Assembly: GCA_034409055.1 (NCBI GenBank)
Contig: DAOUMU010000553.1
Span: forward strand, 1-19,942
Length of the DNA stretch: 19,942 bases
Source of the DNA: DAOUMU01 sp034409055
Lineage (GTDB): Bacteria > Chloroflexota > Anaerolineae > 4572-78 > J111
Direction of reading: 5' to 3'
Each line of letters opens with the position of its first letter. Position 1 is the stretch's first letter. The translations under genes were made by a program, and so were the position numbers. A model generated the notes under the pieces. The model was not told the origin of the DNA. It was given only the letters and a program-made list of their open reading frames with translations, and ran no database searches. This document shows, piece by piece, positions 6,648 through 14,162 of this stretch.

Positions 6648-8526
6648 CACTTAACCTCCGGGGTTCTGCTAACAGTGATTCTATTTTTAACAGGATTTCT
6701 TTGATGGCAAAGGGCCGGCCTTGCACCTTCGAGAAGGGAATGAAATTGTGCGTACCATAATGACCTCTCAACAGGATGATCAACTGGCCCAGGTTCATCT
6801 CCGGCACCAGGATGCGCTCAAAACGGCCGAGAATCTCCTCCAGGTTGCGGGGGAAAGGATTCAGGTAACGGAGATGGGCGTGAGACACGGGCATACCCTG
6901 GGCCTGCATCTGCAATACGGCCGAGCGTACAGCGCCATAGGTACTGCCCCAGCTCACGACCAGCAAATCGCCTTCTTGGGGCCCGATCACTTCTTGCTCC
7001 GGGATAACATTAGCCAGGCGAGCTATTTTGACCGCTCGTTCCTCTACCATCTGCTCATTTTCCTGGGGAACGTAAGAAACGTTGCCTGTTTCAGGTTGCT
7101 TGGCCAGGCCCCCAAGCCGGTGTTCCAGACCAGGCGTACCGGGAATGGCCCAGGGTCTGCCCAAAGTTTCGGGGTCTCGTTTATAAGGTTTGAAACCATC
7201 CGGGCCGTTGGAGGCAGTCGGATGCTTAACCACAATCGGTTCAATCTCATCCGGGTCCGGGATCAGCCAGGGTTCGGAGCTATTGGCCAGGTAGCCATCA
7301 CTTAAGATAAAAACAGGCGTGGTGGCCCGGACAGCCAGGCGGAAGGCTTCAATGGCGATGTTAAAACAATCGGCCGGGCTGGCCGGGGCCAAAACGGGAA
7401 TCGGGCTTTCGCCGTTGCGGCCATAGACCGCCTGGAGTAAATCTGACTGCTCGGTTTTGGTAGGCAGGCCGGTACTGGGGCCACCGCGCTGCACGTTGAT
7501 AATCACCATCGGCAATTCCAACATAATGCCCAGGTTAATCGCTTCGCTCTTCAGGGCAACACCGGGACCACTGGTGCCGGTGACGGCCATCGCCCCGCCA
7601 AAAGCCGCCCCAATGACCGACCCCATCGCCGCGATCTCATCTTCGGCCTGGAAGGTACGTACGTCAAAATGCTTCAGGGTAGCCAGGTTGTGCAAAATAT
7701 CGCTGGCCGGGGTAATCGGGTACGAACCGTAAAAGAGGGATTTACCGGCTTTGCGAGCCGCCGTCACCAGCCCCATGGCCATCGCCTCGTTACCGGTCAC
7801 TTTGCGATAAGTGCCGGGGGGCAAATAGGCCGGTTTAATCCGATAGCGTACCTGGAAGGCCCGAGTAGTGTTGCCGAAGTTATAGCCGGCTTCCAGGGCG
7901 ATCTGGTTGGCTTTGGCAATGGTCGGTTTCCTGGCAAATTTTTTGGCGATGTAGGCCAGCGAAGTCTCCAGGGGACGGTCGTAAAGCCAAAAGGTTAAGC
8001 CCAGGGCAAAAAAGTTTTGGCAGCGGTCGATGTCCTTGGTCGTCAACCCCTCAATCTCGTGCAGAGCATTCCGGTTCAGGGTGGTCAAAGGCACTTTATG
8101 TACCTTATAGCCATCCAGACTGCCATCTTCCAACGGGTTATCCTCATACATGGCTCTTTTGAGATTGTTTGGGGTAAAAGTGTCGGTGTTGACGATAATT
8201 GTGCCGCCCGGTTCGAGATCCGGTAGATTGACCTTCAGGGCGGCGGGGTTCATCGCCACCAGAACTTGAGGAGCATCACCCGGCGTGAGGATATCTGCAC
8301 TGGAGAAGTTTATCTGAAAACCACTCACGCCGGCCAGCGTGCCGGCCGGGGCTCTAATCTCGGCCGGAAAGTCTGGCATCGTGCTGATATCGTTACCAAA
8401 AACAGCCGCCGTATTGGTAAATTGGGTGCCAGTCAACTGCATTCCGTCGCCAGAGTCTCCGGCAAAACGGAGCGTGATTGACTCGACATCTTCAAACACA
8501 GGATGTGTCGGTTTGGTTTCAGCCAT
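6640..8526 (-). CDS. korA: 2-oxoacid:ferredoxin oxidoreductase, fused gamma-alpha subunit (KorA-like)
   Basis: Large subunit (628 residues) partnering the beta subunit encoded immediately downstream. Residues 15-200 are the gamma domain, with the opening FAGDSGDGMQLTG and FPAEIRAPAGT. Residues 240 onward are the alpha (pyrimidine-binding) domain with YGSYPITPASD (YPITP at 269-273), the conserved acidic stretch QAEDEIAAMG that supports thiamine activation, and TGTSGPG and QRGGPSTGLPTKTEQ, followed by a C-terminal domain. The YPITP motif is the hallmark of this two-subunit form, which acts on 2-oxoglutarate or several 2-oxoacids. GGAGAG lies upstream of the ATG at 8526. With ferredoxin output it would serve a reversed or anaerobic TCA step; the substrate is inferred, not shown. 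Confidence 0.93.
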   Translation of the reverse strand: MAETKPTHPVFEDVESITLRFAGDSGDGMQLTGTQFTNTAAVFGNDISTMPDFPAEIRAPAGTLAGVSGFQINFSSADILTPGDAPQVLVAMNPAALKVNLPDLEPGGTIIVNTDTFTPNNLKRAMYEDNPLEDGSLDGYKVHKVPLTTLNRNALHEIEGLTTKDIDRCQNFFALGLTFWLYDRPLETSLAYIAKKFARKPTIAKANQIALEAGYNFGNTTRAFQVRYRIKPAYLPPGTYRKVTGNEAMAMGLVTAARKAGKSLFYGSYPITPASDILHNLATLKHFDVRTFQAEDEIAAMGSVIGAAFGGAMAVTGTSGPGVALKSEAINLGIMLELPMVIINVQRGGPSTGLPTKTEQSDLLQAVYGRNGESPIPVLAPASPADCFNIAIEAFRLAVRATTPVFILSDGYLANSSEPWLIPDPDEIEPIVVKHPTASNGPDGFKPYKRDPETLGRPWAIPGTPGLEHRLGGLAKQPETGNVSYVPQENEQMVEERAVKIARLANVIPEQEVIGPQEGDLLVVSWGSTYGAVRSAVLQMQAQGMPVSHAHLRYLNPFPRNLEEILGRFERILVPEMNLGQLIILLRGHYGTHNFIPFSKVQGRPFAIKEILLKIESLLAEPRRLSDD

Positions 8527-8617
8527 TGTTGTTTCTCTCCGTTGACTAATTAGGTTAGATCGTCAATTTTTACTGTAAATCATGCGCAAGACTCATATGT
8601 CTCCTTTGTCATGTGCC

Positions 8618-8657
8618 TTTGATTAATTTTTATCAAATATTTTATAAATATTGTATA
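8618..8657 (-). promoter_or_regulatory. Candidate korA promoter/operator region
   Basis: The AT-rich DNA 90-130 nt upstream of korA contains a perfect inverted repeat TTTGAT-N8-ATCAAA (8618-8637). Just upstream on the minus strand lies a -10-like TATACA (8652-8657). No convincing -35 hexamer was found; the nearest, TTTCAA at 16 nt, is weak. If the -10 is real, the inverted repeat would overlap the transcription start, a repressor position. The assignment is tentative. Confidence 0.25.
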
Positions 8658-8703
8658 CTGAAGTCGGAAAAATTTGAAATAACGATGATTTTTTTAATCA
8701 ACC

Positions 8704-8826
8704 CTTCAGAGCTTTAGGGGTTTAATGGAACTTAAAAAATAATCGGGGAATAGATGGCCGGGCATGGGGATGCCCGACCTACCTCAATCAAATTTTTAAC
8801 CTTCATGAAACCCTAAAGCTCTTCAG
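8704..8826. repeat. MITE-like imperfect inverted repeat with CATGGGGATG centre
   Basis: The arms CTTCAGAGCTTTAGGGGTTT (from 8704) and AACCCTAAAGCTCTTCAG (to 8826) are inverted copies. The similarity runs inward for about 40 nt through AACTTAAAAAAT and AAATTTTTAACC. At the centre is the hairpin CGGGCAT-GGGG-ATGCCCG (8759-8776), related to those at 2654-2743. No coding capacity is seen and no clear target duplication was identified. Confidence 0.6.
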
Positions 8827-8879
8827 TAAGATACTGGTTGTTTCTTGGCAAATAATTAATTTATGTCAACCAGACAAAT

Positions 8880-8906
8880 AAATAAACCCCACCGACCCAG
8901 GTGGGG
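8880..8906 (-). terminator. Probable terminator downstream of the gatZ end of the sugar operon
   Basis: The stem CCCCACC (8887-8893) pairs with GGTGGGG (8900-8906) around a 6-nt loop. On the minus strand it is followed by TTTATTTATTT. It lies about 400 nt past the gatZ stop, with the mobile hairpin element at 9002-9114 in between. That fits a terminator pushed away from its gene by the insertion, though this is inference. Confidence 0.5.
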
Positions 8907-9001
8907 ATAACTTCTTGGCCTTAAGTCCTCGTTAACTCTGATGATTTGGCTAATTTTGCCTGACTTTCTTGGAAAAAACACTTATTAAAATGCCTCGGAA
9001 C

Positions 9002-9114
9002 GTATCCTCTCCAAAAGTAAGGGCGAGGCAAGTCGGAGCGCAGCTTGTTTGCTTCGATTATCCCCAATCCGACTTACCTCGCCCCTGGGTTACCCACAAA
9101 TTTAAAGAGGATGC
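9002..9114 (+). mobile_element. MITE-like hairpin element with 8-bp target duplication, copy 2
   Basis: Reverse-oriented copy of the element at 396-510, clearly similar along its whole length. It begins GTATCCTCT and ends AGAGGATGC. The flanks are CTCGGAAC (8994-9001) and CCCGGAAC (9115-9122), matching at 7 of 8 positions, so this copy also shows an 8-bp target duplication. The inner stem is GGGCGAGGCAAGTCGGA (9021-9037) with TCCGACTTACCTCGCCC (9068-9084). A short plus-strand open frame through it (8969-9187) matches a translation of copy 1 only because the DNA is repeated. Confidence 0.85.
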
Positions 9115-9122
9115 CCCGGAAC

Positions 9123-9307
9123 AGCCTCCGAAGCAGGCTACAGTCTCTATCATCCATGATTGGATCGCGAGATTTTTTCAAGACTGAACGTTAAAAATAT
9201 TTTACATTCTTTTTTATAAATTTCAAGTTAGTACCGGCTACCGGATTCAAACTATTTTCAAATATAATGCACTCATTTGATGTGCCCTCAGTATAAACGG
9301 ATGTTGC
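9123..9307. other. Short gene-free stretch after gatZ
   Basis: AT-rich DNA between the mobile hairpin element and the gatZ stop. A small stem (AGCCT/AGGCT, about 9122-9140) is seen, but nothing that reads as a gene or a clear terminator. Together with 8527-9001 it makes a 780-nt gap between korA and gatZ that is mostly repeats. Confidence 0.4.
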
Positions 9308-10621
9308 TCAACGGGGAATTGTATACTCGCAGGCATGGGCATAATCGGTTAATACCGAGGCGATCTTATCCAGAATAATGGCCCGGGGAGAATTGGCCAG
9401 CGCCCGGTTCCTGATGCGTTCATATTGCACCGGCAGATACTGGCTCAAGAGCGAGAGCGGCAAGGGTTGTCCTGCCAGATTTGTAATCAGCTTGGCCAGC
9501 GCCGTTTGTACTTCGGGAACTGGCCAGTAATACCGCGAACGGTCGCTGAAGCTGTATTTCCGGGCAAAACGTTGGTCTTCTGGATCGCCCTGGTAGTATT
9601 TCTCCCAGTAGACAGGCCGGGCTAACATTGCCTCTTCGAGCACCTCGCGCACCCGAGAAAGTTCAGGGCCTTGTTTGCTGGCGAACAATTCCGCTTCTAT
9701 CATCGCCAGGGCAAAGACTGCCTCGCGAAAGGCAAAGGTTAATGCCGGGCCTACCTTTAAAATCGCAAACTGGTCTTCTACCATGCTTTTCAGGGCGCGC
9801 GGCGTTTGGTAGTCGGTTGAGTGGGCCTCATAGACCAGGTGCTCGTATCTCTTGATGAAGCGGGACAATTCCAGGGCCCGCTCGTGGTCATACTCAAATA
9901 GGGTATTGTCTCCATATTCCACGCCGGGCTGAACCACAACCGCGATCACCCGTTGCCAGGCCGCCTCCAGCCCCCGTTTCAGAAACGCTCGCCTGGTAAC
10001 CTCAATCGTTTCTTCGACGTCGGCGGTTGTGGTGACGGCGATGCTATCCTCTTGTTCCTGAGCGCCGCCAGGGATTGGCACTTCCGTGCCGATCACATAT
10101 CTTGGCGCGATCCCGCCAGGCGCTAACCGGGCGAACGTATCTTCGGCCACCAAGGCCAGTTCGGCAGCCCGTTCGGCGGAGACCGCCTTATCCAGGGGAC
10201 GGTGCGGGTCATCGTTGGCGCATTTCATACTGGCGTCCAAATGGAACTTGGCATAACCGGCCAGAACGCAATCACGAATTAAGGTGCGCGATTTATCCAT
10301 TGCCTTAGCCGCAGGCTCATGCTGCCAGGGATTCGGTCCCAGGTGGTCGCCACCGATAATGAGCCTGTTGTGAGGAAATTGACATGCATCGGCAATGCGC
10401 CAGACATAATCAGCAAATTCTGCGGGGGTCATGCCCGTATATCCCCCGTATTGATTAACCTGGTTGCAGGTGGACTCGATCAACACCGGGCCATCGCCAT
10501 CCAAAGCGTGTATGAAGCTGGCTTCAATGACAAAACGGTTGGCAGAACAAATTGAATAAATTCCCTTTGCCTCTCCCCGTTTCTGGGCCGATACAATTTC
10601 AGATAACGGTGAATTTACCAT
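9308..10621 (-). CDS. D-tagatose-1,6-bisphosphate aldolase, GatZ/KbaZ-type subunit
   Basis: Non-catalytic (chaperone-like) subunit required for full activity and stability of class II tagatose-1,6-bisphosphate aldolase, which yields glyceraldehyde-3-P and dihydroxyacetone-P. 437 residues, close to the family's roughly 420-430. It matches GatZ along its whole length: SANRFVIEA, NQVNQYGGYTGMTPA, GGDHLGPNPW, KFHLDASM, VIGTEVPIPGG, EAHSTDYQT, ILKVGPALTFAFREAVFAL, YYWP and SQYLPVQYERI. It is the last gene of the sugar operon, 39 nt after the kinase gene. No gatY/kbaY-type catalytic subunit lies in this window, so that partner must be encoded elsewhere, or this branch acts alone. The family is certain; tagatose as substrate is inferred from GatZ/KbaZ. 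Confidence 0.92.
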   Translation of the reverse strand: MVNSPLSEIVSAQKRGEAKGIYSICSANRFVIEASFIHALDGDGPVLIESTCNQVNQYGGYTGMTPAEFADYVWRIADACQFPHNRLIIGGDHLGPNPWQHEPAAKAMDKSRTLIRDCVLAGYAKFHLDASMKCANDDPHRPLDKAVSAERAAELALVAEDTFARLAPGGIAPRYVIGTEVPIPGGAQEQEDSIAVTTTADVEETIEVTRRAFLKRGLEAAWQRVIAVVVQPGVEYGDNTLFEYDHERALELSRFIKRYEHLVYEAHSTDYQTPRALKSMVEDQFAILKVGPALTFAFREAVFALAMIEAELFASKQGPELSRVREVLEEAMLARPVYWEKYYQGDPEDQRFARKYSFSDRSRYYWPVPEVQTALAKLITNLAGQPLPLSLLSQYLPVQYERIRNRALANSPRAIILDKIASVLTDYAHACEYTIPR

Positions 10622-10660
10622 AGCACAATGCCCTGATTTGGCCTCGACAACAAATAATTT

Positions 10661-11596
10661 CTACTGGTGTATAGATTTCTCAACGACTGCCCAGGCTTCT
10701 TCCAGCGTGGCCTGGGCGGTTGTTCCTCCGGCGGCGCGGGTGGAAAGCGCACCACAGGCGCAGGCCAGGGCCAGGGCATCCGCCAGGGACCACTGTCGGA
10801 GGTAGCCGTACAAAAAGCCGGCGTTAAAGCTATCGCCGGCCCCGGTGGTGTCCACCACTTCTACTTGAAAACCAGCATTCTGCATGCGCTCTTCCCCTTG
10901 CTGGCAAACCGCCCCTTCAGCACCCAGTTTGATAACCACCGTGGGGATGTTTTGGGCCAAACCAGCCAGCGCGCCGGAGATGTCCGGCTGACCGGTGATG
11001 GCCAGCGCCTCCTGTGCGTTGGGCAGGAAGACGTCAGTCTGTGCCAGGGCCTCGGGCAGACCATCGGTCCAGCGTTCGGTGGGGTCCCAGTTGGTATCCA
11101 GCGATACGGTACACCCCAGTGAGCGAGCTTCGGCCAGCAGAGCGGACAAACCGGGTTGCAGAGCGTGCTGCAAAAAATAACTGGCAATGTGAATATGGCG
11201 TGTCCGGCACAATAAAGTCCGATCCACCTGCTCAGCTTGCAAGGTGTCAATAGCCCCCAGATAGGTCAGGATGGCCCGGTCGTTGACACGGGAGAGAATG
11301 ACGGTCAGGCCCGTTTTGAGTGATGGATCAACCTGGATGCCGCTGGTATCGACATCTCTTTCACGCAAACCATCAATCATGAAACGGCCAAAGATATCAT
11401 CACCCACCACGCCGCTGTAGGCCACTCGCAGTCCCAACCGGGCAGCGCCACAAGCGAAAATCGCTCCTGAACTGCCGATGGTCAACGTGGCGTCATCAAT
11501 GATTTTTTCAGTTTGGCCAAAAGTGGGGGTGACATCACCGGTCAAGACCAGGTCAGCGTTGACTTCACCGACAACAAGAATATCAATATCTTTCAT
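10661..11596 (-). CDS. PfkB-family sugar kinase
   Basis: ATP-dependent ribokinase-family kinase, 311 residues from the ATG at 11596. GGAG sits 9 nt upstream, and the protein then opens directly with the family's first strand (DIDILVVGEVNADLVL). A GTG at 11659 would add 21 residues, but they fall over an unrelated upstream reading frame. The sugar-contact N-terminal motif is GEVNAD (about 10-15), the lid region is SSGAIFACGAARLG, and the ATP/anion-hole motif DTTGAGDSFNAGF carries the catalytic base Asp at about 255. Between an M24-fold protein and GatZ, the most economical role is phosphorylating a ketose-6-phosphate (tagatose-6-P type) to the bisphosphate split by the aldolase. Other PfkB substrates cannot be excluded. 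Confidence 0.9.
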   Translation of the reverse strand: MKDIDILVVGEVNADLVLTGDVTPTFGQTEKIIDDATLTIGSSGAIFACGAARLGLRVAYSGVVGDDIFGRFMIDGLRERDVDTSGIQVDPSLKTGLTVILSRVNDRAILTYLGAIDTLQAEQVDRTLLCRTRHIHIASYFLQHALQPGLSALLAEARSLGCTVSLDTNWDPTERWTDGLPEALAQTDVFLPNAQEALAITGQPDISGALAGLAQNIPTVVIKLGAEGAVCQQGEERMQNAGFQVEVVDTTGAGDSFNAGFLYGYLRQWSLADALALACACGALSTRAAGGTTAQATLEEAWAVVEKSIHQ

Positions 11597-11786
11597 ACCA
11601 GTCCGCTCCAATGTCCAACGCAGGATAGAATTCAGTCCAGGGGCGGGCGAGCGCGTCACACAGGGCGGTCACCCGGCTCATACGTTCATGAGCCAATCCT
11701 TGCAAAAAATCGATCCGTGCTTGTCCGGTCAGATTGACCGTTTCTTTCCAGACTGCCCGTTTGCTCTCTTTAATGGCTCCCAGGAC
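11583..11786 (-). pseudogene. 67-codon open frame without a start, probable gene remnant
   Basis: The whole gap between the M24 stop and the kinase start is open in one frame, the same frame as the M24 gene, directly after its TAA. The translation is protein-like, with mixed charged and aromatic residues (for example AIKESKRAVWKE, RPWTEFYPALD, ending GADWYERY), and its TGA overlaps the kinase start by 14 nt. No ATG or GTG start with a ribosome site lies near its beginning; the first ATG is at codon 36. The M24 protein ends where family members normally end. Three readings are possible: the C-terminal remnant of a deleted gene, a small protein from an unusual start, or a stop-codon readthrough tail. 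I do not recognise its family. Confidence 0.4.
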
Positions 11787-12953
11787 TTAGAGTATGATAA
11801 TCTCGCGGCGGAAAGAAGTGAGCTCCTCGATACCGTTTTCGGTAACCAGGATGCCGTCTTCATAGCGTAACCCATACTCACCGTCGCTCAGCCAAATGTC
11901 AACGTTGAACTGCATGCCGGGTTGAATGACTGTATCACTACCCGCTCCCAACCATAAGCCCTCGACCTCCGAAGTGCCTGTGCCATGGGCTGGGCCATAA
12001 AGGGTGAACTCTTCAAAGCCGTAGCGGGCCAGCGTATCGTGGTAGTTCTTGAATACCTCACGCGCCGCAACACCGGGCCGGATGTCACGCAACGCCCCTT
12101 CGACCCCCTCCAGGGCGACACTCATCAACTTGTGCGCTTTCTCCGGCGGGTCACCGATGGAGAAGGGACGACACATATTGCCACAATAACCCATGTGGCG
12201 GGCCCCGAAAGTCAATTGCACCAACTCATTACGCTTAATACGACGATTGGTGGAACGGCACAGGCTCTGGTGGGTGTTGGGGCCTGAACAGACCCAGATG
12301 GGGTAGGAAGTCCCCTCCGCTCCCATACGGCGCATAGTGATATGCGCCTGGGTCTCTATCTCCCACTCCGTCTGTCCTTCGCTTACGCCGTTGAGGGCGT
12401 CAATTATGGCTTGCTCAGTGATCCGGTAGGCCTTTCGAATGACAGCCAGCTCGTATTCAGATTTGATAGCCCGTACCCGCAGCAGAACGTCGTCGGCGGG
12501 GATCATCTTAGCCTCTGGAGCGGCCTGCTGGAGGTCCACAAATATGGCATATGGGAAAATATTCCAATCCGTCACCCCAATCCGGCGTACTGGTCCCTCG
12601 CAGACGGCAGACAGGATGGACTTGAAATCCTCATATTCTACCTCGGGCACCCAGTCAGGGGCTGAACTTTCCACAAAGGCCGGGTGGATGTGAAGATTCT
12701 TGATGCGTGAGAATTGTTGGGCAAATTCGAATGATTCGGGCCCGCCGGTAATCAAGGCGGCCGGCCCCTCGCGTGGTACTACTACACCCGCAAAGTCGAA
12801 GAAAGGCCAGAAATCGGCCAGATAACGACTGCTAGCAGGCTCAGACTCCGAGGAGTAGGTGACCAGAACATCCAGGTCGGCTTTGACCATCTCCTCTTGG
12901 AGCCGGGCCACCCGGCGTTCATAGTCAGAGTCTGGTATCATTTGAGTACGCAT
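11787..12953 (-). CDS. M24 (pita-bread fold) peptidase-like protein, metal site altered
   Basis: 388 residues with the two-domain layout of Xaa-Pro peptidase/creatinase relatives: an N-terminal domain (about 10-160) and a pita-bread domain (about 165-385). The His of SGPNTHQS (228), the His of YGPAHGTG (323) and the Glu of GLRYEDG (365) are present. Of the five usual metal ligands, the first Asp reads Thr248 (VQLTFGARH), the second Asp reads Asn259 (GYCGNMCR) and the first Glu reads Asp352 (FNVDIWL). A normal two-metal aminopeptidase is therefore unlikely; creatinase is a known metal-free relative with the same fold. The ATG at 12953 has a strong GGAGG at 8 nt. Its place between transporter and kinase genes suggests a role with the imported compound. 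A 47-bp piece of a near-identical copy lies at 19624-19670. Confidence 0.88.
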   Translation of the reverse strand: MRTQMIPDSDYERRVARLQEEMVKADLDVLVTYSSESEPASSRYLADFWPFFDFAGVVVPREGPAALITGGPESFEFAQQFSRIKNLHIHPAFVESSAPDWVPEVEYEDFKSILSAVCEGPVRRIGVTDWNIFPYAIFVDLQQAAPEAKMIPADDVLLRVRAIKSEYELAVIRKAYRITEQAIIDALNGVSEGQTEWEIETQAHITMRRMGAEGTSYPIWVCSGPNTHQSLCRSTNRRIKRNELVQLTFGARHMGYCGNMCRPFSIGDPPEKAHKLMSVALEGVEGALRDIRPGVAAREVFKNYHDTLARYGFEEFTLYGPAHGTGTSEVEGLWLGAGSDTVIQPGMQFNVDIWLSDGEYGLRYEDGILVTENGIEELTSFRREIIIL

Positions 12954-12982
12954 TTTATGACCCTCCTCTGAAAACAGACCTT

Positions 12983-13008
12983 GTAGGACAAACTTAAGTT
13001 TGTCTTAC
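12983..13008. promoter_or_regulatory. Perfect 18-bp palindrome upstream of the M24 gene
   Basis: GACAAACTTAAGTTTGTC (12987-13004) is perfectly palindromic and extends to 26 bp with one mismatched pair (GTAG...TTAC). It lies about 34-55 nt upstream of the M24 start codon, just behind its ribosome site. It could be an operator, a short REP-type repeat or an mRNA stem; only one copy is present in this window. Confidence 0.45.
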
Positions 13009-13013
13009 GGATA

Positions 13014-13200
13014 TTTTCATCATTGGTGGTGTGTCAACACTCGTGATAACTCCCTTGAAAACAGCTTTTGTCGTGTCATCCTGAGTGATAGCGGAGGGTC
13101 TCCTATGCCCGAACCCGGAGATTCTCCGCTCCTATCGTCGCTCAAAATGACATTTTCATCCTCGTGGTGTACCCCCGATTCGTGATGACTACTGCGAAAA
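13014..13200. repeat. TGTCATTC-family hairpin, copy 2, between imperfect direct repeats
   Basis: The central palindrome spans 13074-13152 (TGTCATCCTGAG... and ...GAGATTCTCCGC...CAAAATGACA), a diverged relative of the elements at the window ends. It is bracketed by imperfect direct repeats of roughly 48 nt. These begin TTTTCATC at 13014 (TTTTCATCATTGGTGGTGT, then CTCGTGATAACT) and at 13153 (TTTCATCCTCGTGGTGT, then TTCGTGATGACT). The whole fills the gap between the permease and M24 genes (12954-13295) and holds no gene. Confidence 0.65.
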
Positions 13201-13210
13201 GTATCATATC

Positions 13211-13229
13211 CACCATCTCAGAGACGGTG
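13211..13229. promoter_or_regulatory. 19-bp near-perfect palindrome downstream of the permease gene
   Basis: CACCATCTC-A-GAGACGGTG is palindromic with one mismatched pair (a G:U pair in RNA of one sense). It lies 67-85 nt past the stop of the second permease gene and upstream of the M24 gene. It may be an operator or an RNA stem limiting readthrough; no T-run follows. Confidence 0.3.
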
Positions 13230-13295
13230 AGGATCACATTCTCTCAAAAAACCTGAGTGTTAGGAAAGGGGCATCGCCGCACCAAAGCGAGGTGC

Positions 13296-14162
13296 TTATT
13301 TCACGGCACCAGCAGTCAAACCGCGTATGATGAATCTTTGGAAGACCAGGGCCAGAATAACCGGCGGCAGGCTGGCCAGCACCCCTGCTGCGGCGATGCG
13401 CAGGTATTCAAGCCCAAGTTTGGTACTGAATTCGCCAATCAGGACGGGCAACGTCTTGGCGTCAACCGTGGTAAGAATAAAGGCGTAAAGATACTCATTC
13501 CAGGCGGCAATAAAGGCAAAAACTGCCACACTCACCAATCCCGGACCAGAGAGCGGCAAGATAACCCGGAACAATGCCCCCAGTCGCGAGCAGCCATCGA
13601 TGCGGGCCGCGTCCTCCAATTCAGATGGAATCGCGGCAAAATAACTGCGCATCAGCCAAACCACCAGCGGCAGGATAAAGCTGAGATAGACCAAAACCAG
13701 GCCATAGCGCGTATCGAGCAAATTAAAATAACGTAGAATAACATATATCGGAATGACAATGGCGATGGGCGGCAGCAGTTGGGCCCCCATCATCGTGGCA
13801 ACATAAATGCCACTACCGGGAAATTTAAGCCGGGCCAGGGCATAGGCAGATAACACGCCGAGCATCAGGCAGATAAATGTGGCCGAGAAGGCAACAATGC
13901 TTGAGTTGGTTAACGCCTGTAAAAACAGATCTGCGTTAACATTGGCTCCACCCCGGCTGAAGAAAAGTTCATAGTAATTCTCCAGGGTAATGCGCGGCGG
14001 AATCCAGCGCAGAGGTACCTGTAACAAATCTATTCTATAAGAAAAGGATGAGATAATTAGCCACAGATAAGGGGCTATCGTCCAGATAATAATGACGAGT
14101 ACGGCCAGGTATAGCAGAACTTGTTGCAGGAGTTGTTTATACTGGTGGTTTTTTATCATCAT
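13296..14162 (-). CDS. ABC sugar transporter permease, MalG/UgpE type
   Basis: Second membrane subunit of a carbohydrate ABC importer (CUT1 class), 288 residues with six predicted membrane helices. The ATPase-docking EAA loop reads LEDAARIDGCSRLGALFRVILPL, and the C-terminus RFIIRGLTAGAVK is the typical ending of this subunit. Its start ATG (14160-14162) overlaps the stop of the first permease gene (TGATG), so the two are coupled. No ATPase gene is present in the window. Many CUT1 importers share a distant MsmK/UgpC-like ATPase, which would be needed here. The solute is not readable from the sequence; the operon points to a hexose or amino-sugar. Confidence 0.92.
   Translation of the reverse strand: MMIKNHQYKQLLQQVLLYLAVLVIIIWTIAPYLWLIISSFSYRIDLLQVPLRWIPPRITLENYYELFFSRGGANVNADLFLQALTNSSIVAFSATFICLMLGVLSAYALARLKFPGSGIYVATMMGAQLLPPIAIVIPIYVILRYFNLLDTRYGLVLVYLSFILPLVVWLMRSYFAAIPSELEDAARIDGCSRLGALFRVILPLSGPGLVSVAVFAFIAAWNEYLYAFILTTVDAKTLPVLIGEFSTKLGLEYLRIAAAGVLASLPPVILALVFQRFIIRGLTAGAVK

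Noticed and set aside
8618..8637. FNR/CRP-type site before korA
   Set aside because: Half-sites TTGAT/ATCAA look right but the spacing is 8 nt rather than the 4 nt of FNR sites.
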